This document shows positions 17,404 to 24,762 of a stretch of 64,000 nucleotides of DNA, in pieces (the first letter of the stretch is position 1; the number at the start of each line of letters is the position of its first letter). The stretch comes from Umezawaea beigongshangensis (lineage in GTDB: Bacteria > Actinomycetota > Actinomycetes > Mycobacteriales > Pseudonocardiaceae), in the NCBI RefSeq assembly GCF_016464305.1, contig NZ_JAEIOJ010000003.1, positions 1 through 64,000 of the forward strand. The letters run 5' to 3'. The position numbers were made by a program, and so were the translations under genes. The notes beneath the pieces are model-generated. The model had not been told where the DNA came from. It made no database searches and saw nothing but the letters and a program-made list of their open reading frames with translations.

Positions 17404-19376
17404 TCGATCCCGAGATCCTCCACGGCAAGCTCGCGGCGGGCGACGCCGGGCGCGTCGCCGCCGCGGCCGACCCGATCACCGGCGCGATCAGCGCGGTGGA
17501 GCGCGCGGGCGCCTCCATCGGCACGGGCGCCTCCACCGCCACGTCGTCGTGGACCGGTGAGGCGGCGACGAGGTTCGGCACGCGCGCCGAGCTGTCCGCC
17601 ACGGCCGCCACGGCCGCCGCCCAGCGGCTCGCCGCCGGTGTGGACGTCGTGCAGGCCGCGTCCCGCGCCTACAGCACGATGCGGGCCAGCGCCGACCGGG
17701 CCGTCGAGGTGTGGCGCAGCCGCCCGCCGGGCCTGGACGAGGCGCGCACCCGCGAGCTGGCGGAGCGGGTCAACACGGCGCTGGAGAAGGTGAGGACCGG
17801 GTACGAGGGCGCGCTGCGCTCCTACGCCGGTGCGCTCGCCACGATCAAGCCCGGCTTCCAGGAGGTCGCCGGCGGCGACGCGGCGTGGACGCGGGCCGTG
17901 CAGCGCGCTGGCGCGGTGACCGTGCCCGGCGCGAACACCGACCCGAAGCAGGTCGCCGCGTGGTGGAAGTCGCTCGCTCCGGAGCAGCAGCAGGAGCTGC
18001 TGCGCACCCGCTTCCAGGAGCTGGGGCAGCTGCGCGGCCTGCCCTCGGGAGTGCTCGACCAGGCCAACCGCGCCCGGATCGCCGACGACGCCCAGCGCTT
18101 CGCGGGTGAGCGCGACCGGCTCGACGCCCGGTTGCGGGAGCGGGCCGCCGAACTGGGGCTCGACCCCGCCGACGGCGACGACCTGACCGCCCTGCTCAAC
18201 GACCCCGAGTACGCGCGGCTGCACGAGGACCGTCAGGTCGCCGCCACGAAGGCCGACAACGCGCTCGCCGTGCAGAAGAGCGTCGACGAGGCCGAGAGGC
18301 TGGCGATCGAACAGGGCTGGCTGCGTCCCGACGGCAGCCCGGACGTGCGGATTCTGGCGTGGGACCCGTACGGCCCGCGCGGCGACGGCGCGACCGCCAT
18401 CGCCTACGGCGATCCGGACACCGCGCGGAACCTCGCCGTGTGCGTGCCCGGCACCGGTTCGACGCTGGACTCCTTCTCGGTGAGCCAGGCCGGCAACCTG
18501 CGCGAGGCGATGGGCCCCGAGGGCAGCGCCACGGTCCAGTGGCTCGGCTACGACGCGCCGGGCTGGGCCATCGGCGAGGTGGACGACCCCGCGCAGGCCC
18601 GCGAGGGCGGCGCGAACCTGGTGGCCGACGTCGACGGCTACCGCGCCGCCGCCACCGGCGACCAGCACGTCACCGTGATCGGCCACAGCTACGGCAGCAC
18701 GACCGTCGGGCACGCGGGCATGAACGGCCTCGCGGCCGACGACATCGCCTTCGTCGGCTCCCCCGGCGTCGGCGCGTCCAACGTCGACCAGCTCTCCGCC
18801 GGTCCGGGCCACGTCTACGCGGGTGCCACCGAGCACGACCCGGTCGTGCAAGGCACCAGCCAGAGCTGGTTCACCGAGGACGGCTCCTCCACCGGCCCCT
18901 ACGACCGCTCGTTCGGCGCCACGGTGTTCGGCACGCCCGACTCGAAGGGCGTGGTCGACGCGCACTCGCAGTACTACGACCGGGGCAGCGAGTCCGTGGA
19001 GAACCTCGCCAAGATCGCGAACGGCGACGGCCACGCGGTCAGCACCCCGAACTGGGCGGACAGCCCCGTGCCGACCGAACTGCCCGGCTCGCACCTGCCG
19101 GTCGTCGGCCCGGTGCTCGACTGGGGCGCGAACACGGCGAAGGAGGTCTACGACGCCGGCGGCGACGTCGTGACCGGCGCGGGCCGGGTGGCCGACTCCG
19201 TCGGCCGCGGCGACTGGGGCGGCGCGGCCGGGCACGCGTGGGACACCACGAAGGAGGTCGGCAGCGACGCCCTGGACGTCGTGGTCGACACCGCGGGCAA
19301 CACCGCGGAGCTGGGCCGGGACGTGGTCGAGGGCGGCAAGGACCTCTGGGACACCACGGTGGGCTCCTGGTTCTGA
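17400..19376 (+). CDS. WXG-headed alpha/beta hydrolase (DUF1023), putative ESX-exported enzyme
   Basis: A 658-aa protein in three parts. Residues 1-180 are helical and WXG-like (TSSWTGEAATRF at about 41-52). The middle, from about residue 335, is a DUF1023 alpha/beta hydrolase with VCVPGTGSTLDSFSVSQAGN and the nucleophile elbow GHSYGS. The C-terminal 110 residues are amphipathic repeats of the form VYDAGGDVVTGAGRVADS. There is no signal peptide, so export through a type VII system with the preceding EspC-like partner is plausible. Likely a lipase or esterase; substrate unknown. A strong terminator follows at 19393. Confidence 0.82.
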   Translation: MIDPEILHGKLAAGDAGRVAAAADPITGAISAVERAGASIGTGASTATSSWTGEAATRFGTRAELSATAATAAAQRLAAGVDVVQAASRAYSTMRASADRAVEVWRSRPPGLDEARTRELAERVNTALEKVRTGYEGALRSYAGALATIKPGFQEVAGGDAAWTRAVQRAGAVTVPGANTDPKQVAAWWKSLAPEQQQELLRTRFQELGQLRGLPSGVLDQANRARIADDAQRFAGERDRLDARLRERAAELGLDPADGDDLTALLNDPEYARLHEDRQVAATKADNALAVQKSVDEAERLAIEQGWLRPDGSPDVRILAWDPYGPRGDGATAIAYGDPDTARNLAVCVPGTGSTLDSFSVSQAGNLREAMGPEGSATVQWLGYDAPGWAIGEVDDPAQAREGGANLVADVDGYRAAATGDQHVTVIGHSYGSTTVGHAGMNGLAADDIAFVGSPGVGASNVDQLSAGPGHVYAGATEHDPVVQGTSQSWFTEDGSSTGPYDRSFGATVFGTPDSKGVVDAHSQYYDRGSESVENLAKIANGDGHAVSTPNWADSPVPTELPGSHLPVVGPVLDWGANTAKEVYDAGGDVVTGAGRVADSVGRGDWGGAAGHAWDTTKEVGSDALDVVVDTAGNTAELGRDVVEGGKDLWDTTVGSWF

Positions 19377-19392
19377 CAGCGTTCAGGCACCA

Positions 19393-19438
19393 CGAACCGG
19401 TCGTGAGCGGTCGTCCCCGGCCGCTCACGACCGGTTCG
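19393..19438. terminator. 18-bp perfect hairpin, terminator
   Basis: Arms 19393-19410 and 19421-19438 are exact inverted repeats around a 10-nt loop, 16 bp after the hydrolase stop. A stem this long is typical of actinobacterial U-less terminators and can act in both directions, which suits the minus-strand genes beyond it. Confidence 0.85.
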
Positions 19439-19440
19439 GC

Positions 19441-19560
19441 TCACGCCAGGCGCAGGGCGCGGTGCACGGCCCACGCGCCCAGCCCCACCACGGCCGCCGC
19501 CAGCACCACCAGCAGACCCGCGGTAGAGCGGCTCGTCCTGGGCGAGGAACCCGCGAGTTG
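19441..19560 (-). pseudogene. Start-less membrane-helix frame, possible truncated gene
   Basis: In one minus-strand frame ending at TGA 19441-19443, about 39 codons read as a Ser/Arg-rich lead followed by an uninterrupted hydrophobic helix, LLVVLAAAVVGLGAWAV, and a basic tail HRALRLA. That is the shape of a small single-pass membrane protein. No ATG, GTG or TTG is in frame between the helix and the sterol-carrier-like gene, because the 22-bp repeat array begins where the start would lie. It may be a gene beheaded by the array, or chance. Weak evidence. Confidence 0.25.
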
Positions 19561-19610
19561 AGCGTTGGAGCACCGCGAGTTGAGCGTTGGAGCACCGCGA
19601 GTGGAGCGTT
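19551..19610 (+). repeat. Array 1 of a 22-bp repeat (2.7 units)
   Basis: Two identical 22-bp units at 19551-19572 and 19573-19594, plus a partial third at 19595-19610 with one substitution (GTGG for GTTG). The core is GAGTTGAGCGTT. It lies directly downstream of the sterol-carrier-like gene (19619-19996). The same core occurs inverted on the other side of that gene. Units abut with no spacers. Confidence 0.9.
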
Positions 19611-19618
19611 CGCGCTGG

Positions 19619-19996
19619 TCAGAAACGCAGCACCGGCAGCAGGCCGGACAGATCGGCCCTGCTCCCGGACGCGGTGACCCGCGCGCCGTCCAGCGCCTCG
19701 GGCCAGCCGAGCGCTCCGGTGGCGAGTTCCAGCCACGTGCGGGGGTCGGTCTCCACGACGTTCGGCGGAGTGCCCCTGGTGTGCCGGGGACCGGCGACGC
19801 ACTGGACGGCCGCGAACGGCGGCACGCGCACCTCGACGCTGCGGCCGGGCGCGATCTGCTCCAGCGTGCGCAGGCTGAGCCGCACCGCGGCGGCCAGCAC
19901 GGGCCGCTCCGGACGCTCGGCCTCGCCCCTCAGCCAGGGCAGCACGGCCTCCACGGCGGCACGCAGCTCGCGCGGATCGACCCCCCTGGCAGGCAC
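19619..19996 (-). CDS. Sterol-carrier family protein (bacterial SCP orthologue)
   Basis: A 125-aa soluble protein of the bacterial sterol-carrier-like family. It begins MPARGVDPRELRAAVEAVLPWL and contains the family stretch SVEVRVPPFAAVQCVAGPRHTRGTPPNVVETDPRTWLE (written here in pieces by position: about residues 53-90), then GARVTASGSRADLSGLLPVL. Such genes commonly sit near purF-purM in actinobacteria, as here. The family binds hydrophobic ligands, but no ligand is established for the short form. The gene is bracketed by inverted 22-bp repeat arrays ending 8 bp from its stop and starting 32 bp before its start codon. Confidence 0.82.
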   Translation of the reverse strand: MPARGVDPRELRAAVEAVLPWLRGEAERPERPVLAAAVRLSLRTLEQIAPGRSVEVRVPPFAAVQCVAGPRHTRGTPPNVVETDPRTWLELATGALGWPEALDGARVTASGSRADLSGLLPVLRF

Positions 19997-20028
19997 CCGG
20001 CCAGCCTAACGGCACGCCAGGGCGTCGC

Positions 20029-20088
20029 GAACGCTCAACTCGGGGTGCTTGAACGCTCAACTCGGGGTGCCTGAACGCTCAACTCGGG
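20029..20088 (-). repeat. Array 2 of the 22-bp repeat, inverted relative to array 1 (2.7 units)
   Basis: Units at 20029-20050, 20051-20072 and a partial 20073-20088. The top-strand core AACGCTCAACTC is the exact reverse complement of the array 1 core; flanking bases differ from array 1 at a few positions but are shared within the array. The array runs right up to the stop codon of the EspG gene (20089). Confidence 0.9.
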
Positions 20089-20895
20089 CTAGTCGGCGGC
20101 GGTGCGGAGCGCCTCGGTCAGGAGTTCGTCCACCTGGTGGGTCAGGCGGCGCAGGTCGGTGGGGCTGAACGTGCTCCACGCCGGGCTGCCGGCGGTGGCG
20201 CGGCGCTGCTGGAGGAAGCGGCCCTCCTCGGTGTCGAAGAAGGCCACCACGCGGTCCGGCCGCCACCGCTTGCCGTACTTGTCGCGGGCCGCGGCGCCGA
20301 AGTTCCCGGTGTGCTTGAGGCCGGTGAACATCTCCACCAGCGTCGTCGCGTCCTGCTCGCGCAGGCCGCGCTCGCGCAGTGCGGCCCTGAGCCCCTTGGG
20401 CGAGTTGTCCGAGGCCCTGATGGCCGCGTCGAGGTCGTCGCTGGGCATCGTCACCGAGTGCCCGGCGCCCGCCGGGTGCGGGGGCAGCACGGACAGCACC
20501 GTCGACGGGAGCCCCGTGGACGTCGTGTGCCGGAACGTGAGCCGGTCACCGGTCAGCGTCCCGACTGCCGCGTCGTCCCCGCGGGCGACGGCGAGGACGC
20601 GGACGCTGCGACCGATCCAGACCCGCCCGTCGACCTCCTTCTCCGGCCGGTGGAACAGCCGGAGCAGGTGGTCGAGCTCGGGGTGCAGGGCGACGGGCCG
20701 GCCGAGGCCGCGGCGCTCCAGCGCCTGCCAGACCCGGTCCTCCAGCTCCCTGCGCTCGGTGAACGTGCGCCCCGGCGAGGGCACCTTGAGCACGAGCGGC
20801 ATCTGCTCGAACCCGAGGCGCTCCCACACGACGTCGAACTCCTCGGCGGAGAGGGTGATGGGCTCCCTCTCCGCCGGGCCGCCGAAGATCGTCAC
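20089..20895 (-). CDS. EspG-family ESX secretion chaperone
   Basis: A 268-aa cytosolic chaperone of the EspG family, which binds the tips of PE-PPE heterodimers and delivers them to the ESX machine. It opens with the family pattern ITLSAEEFDVVWERLGF, then PLVLKVPSPGRTFTERREL, and closes with GRFLQQRRATAGSPAWSTFSPTDLRRLTHQVDEL (about the last 45 residues), all matching EspG. The GTG at 20895 starts 2 bp after the PPE-like stop. Together with 20898-22753 it forms the usual PE-PPE-EspG unit. A second EspG lies at 52424. Confidence 0.85.
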   Translation of the reverse strand: MTIFGGPAEREPITLSAEEFDVVWERLGFEQMPLVLKVPSPGRTFTERRELEDRVWQALERRGLGRPVALHPELDHLLRLFHRPEKEVDGRVWIGRSVRVLAVARGDDAAVGTLTGDRLTFRHTTSTGLPSTVLSVLPPHPAGAGHSVTMPSDDLDAAIRASDNSPKGLRAALRERGLREQDATTLVEMFTGLKHTGNFGAAARDKYGKRWRPDRVVAFFDTEEGRFLQQRRATAGSPAWSTFSPTDLRRLTHQVDELLTEALRTAAD

Positions 20896-20897
20896 GA

Positions 20898-22316
20898 CTA
20901 CGAGGTCTCGCCGATCACGGGCGGAGCCACGAGCCGGTCGTCGCCGAACACGTCCTCGGTCTCGACCAGGTAGTCCGCCGCCCTGTGCTCGCCGTCCTCC
21001 TCGCCCCGACCGCCACGTCCACCGGCGCCCGTCGGGCCACCGGCCGCACCGGCCGCACCGGCAGCGCCACCGCGACCAGCGGCACCACCCGCACCGGCAC
21101 CGGCAGCAGCGGCACCGGGGCCCGCGAGGGGCGCACCGGCGACACCGGGTCGGCCGCCGGGCGCGGGGCCGTCGAGCGTGCCCCGCATGGGCGGGATGCT
21201 GCTCGCGCCCGGACGGCTGAAGCCGGGAGGCGCGGAGGCGCCGCCGCCCCTGGTCGCGGGAGCGGCGGACGGGCCGCGCACCCCGGACACGGGCTGCGTC
21301 GACACGGGCTGCGCCGACGGGGGCCGCGCCGCGGGCGGCTGGGCGCCCTGCGGCCTGTTCAGGACCGGGGGCAGCGACGGCGGCTGGGGCGCCGGCGGGA
21401 GTCCGCCACCCGTGACGGGCGGCGGGGTGCCGGTGACCGGCGGTGGCGGCGGCGGGGTCGTGGCGGGCGGCGGCGTCCAGCTCACGTTCGTGTCGCCGTC
21501 GGACGTGCCGGACGTGTCGGTGCCGTCCTCACCCCGGTCCACCTGGACGCCGGGGTCCGTGGTCGTGGGCGGCGGGGTCGTGGTGGGCGGAGTGGTGGTG
21601 GGCGGCGGGGGCGTGGCGGGCGGGCCGCCGGGCGGCGGGGTCCAGGTGGGCTTCGAACCGGTGGTGTCGCCGGTCTGCGTCGGCACGTCGACCGCGCCGT
21701 CGCGGCCGGTGCCGGTGCCCGTGCCGGGATCGCCGAGGCCCTGCGGCATCGGCGACTCGACCACGACCGACGGCGACGGGACGAACTCGCCGAGCGTGGT
21801 GCGGTTCCACTCGCTGCTGGACTCGTAGTTGTTCATGACCTCGACGGCCTTGTGCTCGGCGTTGTCCTGCGCCGCTTCCTGGGCCTCGTGGTCCGCCTGC
21901 TGCTGCACGACGTGGGTGATGCCGAACGCGCCGCCCAGCGCGCCGAGCGCGTAGTCGCCGACACCGGGCGCCTCGGTGGTGACCCGCAACGGCTCGGGCA
22001 TCTCCTTGCGGGCGTCGGAGATGTACTCGCCCTGGAGCTGGGCCGAGGTCTTCATCGTGTCGGAGCCCTGCTGGGCGTCGGCCGCCCACTGGCCGAGCGC
22101 GGACAGCGAGCTCTGCGCGCCCTCGGCGGCCTGGCCCTCCCACTTCGCGCCGACCTTCTCCAGGCCCTTGTGGATGGACCGGTCGATGTCCTCCAGGACG
22201 TCGGACAGGCTGCCCCACTGGTCGACCAGTGGCCGGGACGCGGCGGAGCCGGGCCCGGAGTTGATCATCTTGTGCAGCTCTTCGTGGGTGTAACCGCGCC
22301 AGCGGTAGTCGCCCAT
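20898..22316 (-). CDS. PPE-like ESX substrate with Pro/Gly-rich tail (locus A)
   Basis: A 472-aa protein. Residues 1-170 form a helical PPE/WXG-type domain (MGDYRWRGYTHEELHKM, then AKWEGQAAEGAQSS with a WxG turn). Residues 190-440 are low-complexity Pro/Thr/Gly/Ala sequence. The last 35 residues return to complex sequence with YLVETEDVFGDDRLV and PPVIGE. A YxxxE motif (YTHEE) is near the N-terminus. There is no signal peptide. It lies between PE-like and EspG genes. The C-terminal tail is shared with the PPE-like protein at 53176-54543. Confidence 0.8.
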   Translation of the reverse strand: MGDYRWRGYTHEELHKMINSGPGSAASRPLVDQWGSLSDVLEDIDRSIHKGLEKVGAKWEGQAAEGAQSSLSALGQWAADAQQGSDTMKTSAQLQGEYISDARKEMPEPLRVTTEAPGVGDYALGALGGAFGITHVVQQQADHEAQEAAQDNAEHKAVEVMNNYESSSEWNRTTLGEFVPSPSVVVESPMPQGLGDPGTGTGTGRDGAVDVPTQTGDTTGSKPTWTPPPGGPPATPPPPTTTPPTTTPPPTTTDPGVQVDRGEDGTDTSGTSDGDTNVSWTPPPATTPPPPPPVTGTPPPVTGGGLPPAPQPPSLPPVLNRPQGAQPPAARPPSAQPVSTQPVSGVRGPSAAPATRGGGASAPPGFSRPGASSIPPMRGTLDGPAPGGRPGVAGAPLAGPGAAAAGAGAGGAAGRGGAAGAAGAAGGPTGAGGRGGRGEEDGEHRAADYLVETEDVFGDDRLVAPPVIGETS

Positions 22317-22375
22317 CGTGCTCGCCCCCCTCGGGTGCGTGGAGTTCGGTGGATCGGCGGTCGGGTGCGGGTCGG

Positions 22376-22753
22376 TCAGGCGCGCTTCACGAGGGAAGCA
22401 CCGCCGGTGTCCAGACCCCGGTACCCGGCGTCGATCACGTCGAGCTGGGAGATGACCTTGTCCAGTTCCTCCAGGTAACCGGTCAGCGCGGCGACGGCCG
22501 CCTGCTCACCGGCCTCGAAGGTGTCCTGGTTGAACTTCTCCGCGGTGTCCCTGCTGACCGGGTCGGCCGCCCAGTTCCGGGCCCTCAGGGCCTGGTTCGC
22601 CTCGTCAAGCTTGTCCTTGAGCTTGTCGCGCGCCTCGACGAAGACCCGCCTGACCTCGGGAATCGCCTCCGGCTCGACCCGCAGCGTCTGCGTGCTTCCG
22701 CTGTAGCTCGGCAGCGGGTTGGCCGAGCCGCCGCCCCCATCCGCGATGAACAC
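22376..22753 (-). CDS. PE-like ESX partner protein, 125 aa
   Basis: A helical protein beginning MFIADGGGGSANPLPSYSG with two long helices (about residues 30-60 and 70-108) and a C-terminal YRGLD (Tyr111, Asp115) that fits the type VII YxxxD signal. Length and position before the PPE-like gene suggest it is the PE partner. The start is a GTG with GGAGGG eight bases upstream. The 59-bp gap to the PPE-like gene shows no terminator, so they are likely co-transcribed. Confidence 0.75.
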   Translation of the reverse strand: MFIADGGGGSANPLPSYSGSTQTLRVEPEAIPEVRRVFVEARDKLKDKLDEANQALRARNWAADPVSRDTAEKFNQDTFEAGEQAAVAALTGYLEELDKVISQLDVIDAGYRGLDTGGASLVKRA

Positions 22754-22845
22754 GACGTGAACCCTCCTCGATGCACATCCCCAGTGAGTGCATTGGGGAC
22801 GACTTTAACTCTGATGCGTGACAGGCCGGGACGGTTCCACCAGAA

Positions 22846-22861
22846 TCCCCGCTCTCGGGGA
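22846..22861 (-). terminator. 6-bp hairpin after the DUF3558 gene
   Basis: TCCCCG at 22846-22851 and CGGGGA at 22856-22861 flank a CTCT loop, 4 bp beyond the DUF3558 stop on the minus strand. A weaker inverted repeat (TCCCCA/TGGGGA) is at about 22778-22799 in the leader of the PE-like gene. Confidence 0.45.
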
Positions 22862-22865
22862 GAGG

Positions 22866-23465
22866 TCACCCACCTGCGAGGACTCCGACGGCGGCCTCGG
22901 CCACGGTCTTCGCCCGCGCGCACAGCTCGTCCATCGGCACGCCCTTGCGGCTGGAGCTGATGAGGTCGAGCAGCTGGCCGTCGTCGACGTCGACGCCGAG
23001 GTAGCAGGTGTCGACGACCCTGGTGTCGGGAGCGACGACGGCCGGGAAGTCCGCGACCCGCACCTCCTCGACCTCGCCGGTCTCCCGGTAGAAGTCACCG
23101 GTGCCGTCGGGCACGGCGCCGACCCTGATGCTCCAGTCGCCCTCGTGGCTGGAGAAGCCGCACGTCTTCGAACCGGGAAACACGCTGCTCTCCCCCGGAA
23201 TCCCGTCGCCCCCCAGGCCGAACCGCGTGCGGATCGCCTCCGGGACCAGCAGGCACGGGTCGGTCACGGCCGCCATGTCGAACGTCCGCGGGCGAGAGAC
23301 GGCGGCGCTGGAACTGGGCGCGGCGGTCCCCGAGGACTTCTGCGGGGCGCTGGTCGCGACCCCGGTCGCGCTGCCGGCGGTGGACTCCGAGCAGCCGGCG
23401 AGCACGAGGACGGGAACGGCCGCGGCGGCGAGCAGCACGGCCGTCCGGTTCCAGGAGTTCCGCAT
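22866..23465 (-). CDS. DUF3558 lipoprotein (locus A)
   Basis: A 199-aa lipid-anchored protein. The signal peptide MRNSWNRTAVLLAAAAVPVLVLAGC ends with the lipobox cysteine at residue 25, after which comes a Ser/Thr/Ala linker and the DUF3558 domain: VTDPCLLVP, the KTCGFSSHEGDWSIRVG segment, and VVDTCYLGVDVDDGQLL with four cysteines likely forming two disulfides. The start was set at the ATG at 23465; 14 upstream codons in the frame lack a ribosome site. DUF3558 proteins are very common in Pseudonocardiaceae and often lie with ESX genes, as here and at 54553. Function unknown. Confidence 0.82.
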   Translation of the reverse strand: MRNSWNRTAVLLAAAAVPVLVLAGCSESTAGSATGVATSAPQKSSGTAAPSSSAAVSRPRTFDMAAVTDPCLLVPEAIRTRFGLGGDGIPGESSVFPGSKTCGFSSHEGDWSIRVGAVPDGTGDFYRETGEVEEVRVADFPAVVAPDTRVVDTCYLGVDVDDGQLLDLISSSRKGVPMDELCARAKTVAEAAVGVLAGG

Positions 23466-23660
23466 GTCGGCACGGTAGCGAAGAGGCCGGGTGGTCGACC
23501 GGCACATCGCGGATCGTGGCGATCACCACGTCGCGCGGCGCACCACCGGCGAGCACGTCGGCCGACCGTCCACTCCGGACGGACCGGCGCTCTCCGCGCG
23601 AGCTGCGGGAGGGCCGCCCCGACCGTAGCCTCGTGCCGTGACAGATCGTGGAGGTGCGGT

Positions 23661-24695
23661 GTGAGGGCGGCGCTGGTCGTACCGGGAGAGCCGGAGCGGG
23701 CCGGGGTGGCCGAGGTCCCCGATCCGGAGGCGGGCGCGGGTGAGCTGCTCGTGGACGGGCTGCTCGTCGGAGTCTGCGGAACGGACGTCGAGATCGTGCG
23801 GGACGGCTTCGGCACCCCGCCGGACGGGCGCGACGAGCTGGTGCTGTTCCACGAATCGCTCGGGCGGGTGGTGTCCGCGCCGCCGGACAGCGGCTTCGCG
23901 GAGGGCGACCTGGTGGTGGGCGTGGTGCGGCGGCCGGACCCCGAGCCGTGCCGGGCGTGCGCCGCCGGCGACTGGGACTACTGCCACAACGGCCGCTACA
24001 CCGAGCGCGGCATCGAGGGCCTGGACGGCTACGGCTCGACGAGGTGGACGGTGCCGGCGGCGTTCGCGATCAAGCTGGACCCGGCGCTGGGCGACGCGGG
24101 CGTGCTGACCGAACCGGCGTCGGTGGTGGCGAAGGCGTGGGAGCAGGCCGAGCTGATCGGGCGGCGGGCGCACCTGGAGATGCGCAGCGCGCTGATCACC
24201 GGCGCGGGACCGATCGGACTGCTCGCCGCCCTGCTGGCCGTGCAGCGCGGGATGGACGTGCACGTGCTGGACCGCGCGACCTCGGGCGCCAAACCCGACC
24301 TGGTGCGCGCTCTGGGCGCGACCTACCACTCCTCGCCGGACGACCTGGACGAGGACGTCGACGTGGCGATCGAGTGCACGGGCGTGCCGGAGCTGGTGCT
24401 GGACGTGGCGGGGCGGGCGTCGGTGACGGTCCTCGCCGGGATCACCGGCGACCCGGGGCGGGTGGAGTTCGAGAGCGGCGCGCTGCTGGACTCGATCGTG
24501 CTGGGCAACCGCGCCGTCGTGGGCAGCGTCAACGCGAGCCTGCGCCACTACGAGGCCGCGGCGGCGGCGCTGGCGGCGGCGGACCCGCGGTGGCTGAACG
24601 GGCTGATCACCCGGCGGGTCCCGCTGAGCCGGTTCACCGAGGCGTTCGACCGCAGCTCCGACGACGTGAAGGTGGTCGTCGACCTGACGGCGTGA
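23661..24695 (+). CDS. Zinc-type glucose 1-dehydrogenase-like MDR oxidoreductase
   Basis: A 344-aa medium-chain dehydrogenase. N-terminal catalytic domain: VGVCGTDVEIV with the zinc cysteine, FHESLGRVV with the His-Glu pair, and PCRACAAGDWDYCHNGRYTERGI with structural cysteines. The Rossmann domain has ALITGAGPIGLLAALLA. The pattern matches the archaeal/actinobacterial glucose dehydrogenase subfamily rather than alcohol dehydrogenases. The GTG at 23661 has GGAGG six bases upstream. It stands alone, divergent from DUF3558 across 195 bp in which I see no clear operator, and ends at a bidirectional terminator. Confidence 0.85.
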   Translation: MRAALVVPGEPERAGVAEVPDPEAGAGELLVDGLLVGVCGTDVEIVRDGFGTPPDGRDELVLFHESLGRVVSAPPDSGFAEGDLVVGVVRRPDPEPCRACAAGDWDYCHNGRYTERGIEGLDGYGSTRWTVPAAFAIKLDPALGDAGVLTEPASVVAKAWEQAELIGRRAHLEMRSALITGAGPIGLLAALLAVQRGMDVHVLDRATSGAKPDLVRALGATYHSSPDDLDEDVDVAIECTGVPELVLDVAGRASVTVLAGITGDPGRVEFESGALLDSIVLGNRAVVGSVNASLRHYEAAAAALAAADPRWLNGLITRRVPLSRFTEAFDRSSDDVKVVVDLTA

Positions 24696-24715
24696 AAGAA
24701 ACGACACCGAAAACG

Positions 24716-24749
24716 CCGAATTCGCGAACCGGAAGGCTCGCGAATTCGG
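24716..24749. terminator. 12-bp perfect hairpin with nested GGAA loop, bidirectional terminator
   Basis: Arms 24716-24727 and 24738-24749 are exact inverted repeats containing GAATTC and TCGCGA. The 10-nt interior can add a CC/GG pair closing a GGAA tetraloop. It lies in the 67 bp between two convergent genes, 20 bp after one stop and 13 bp before the other. Confidence 0.88.
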
Positions 24750-24762
24750 TGGAGCGAGAGGC

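Noticed and set aside
17337-19235. 632-codon minus-strand frame opposite the DUF1023 hydrolase
   Set aside because: Antisense to a gene with clear hydrolase motifs; low-complexity translation.
19551-20088. Repeat arrays considered as CRISPR
   Set aside because: Units abut with no spacers, occur in two opposite orientations around a gene, and there are no cas genes.
21178-21828. 216-codon plus-strand Gly/Val/Pro-rich frame
   Set aside because: Mirror image of the Pro/Thr-rich linker of the PPE-like gene; repetitive DNA gives open frames on both strands.
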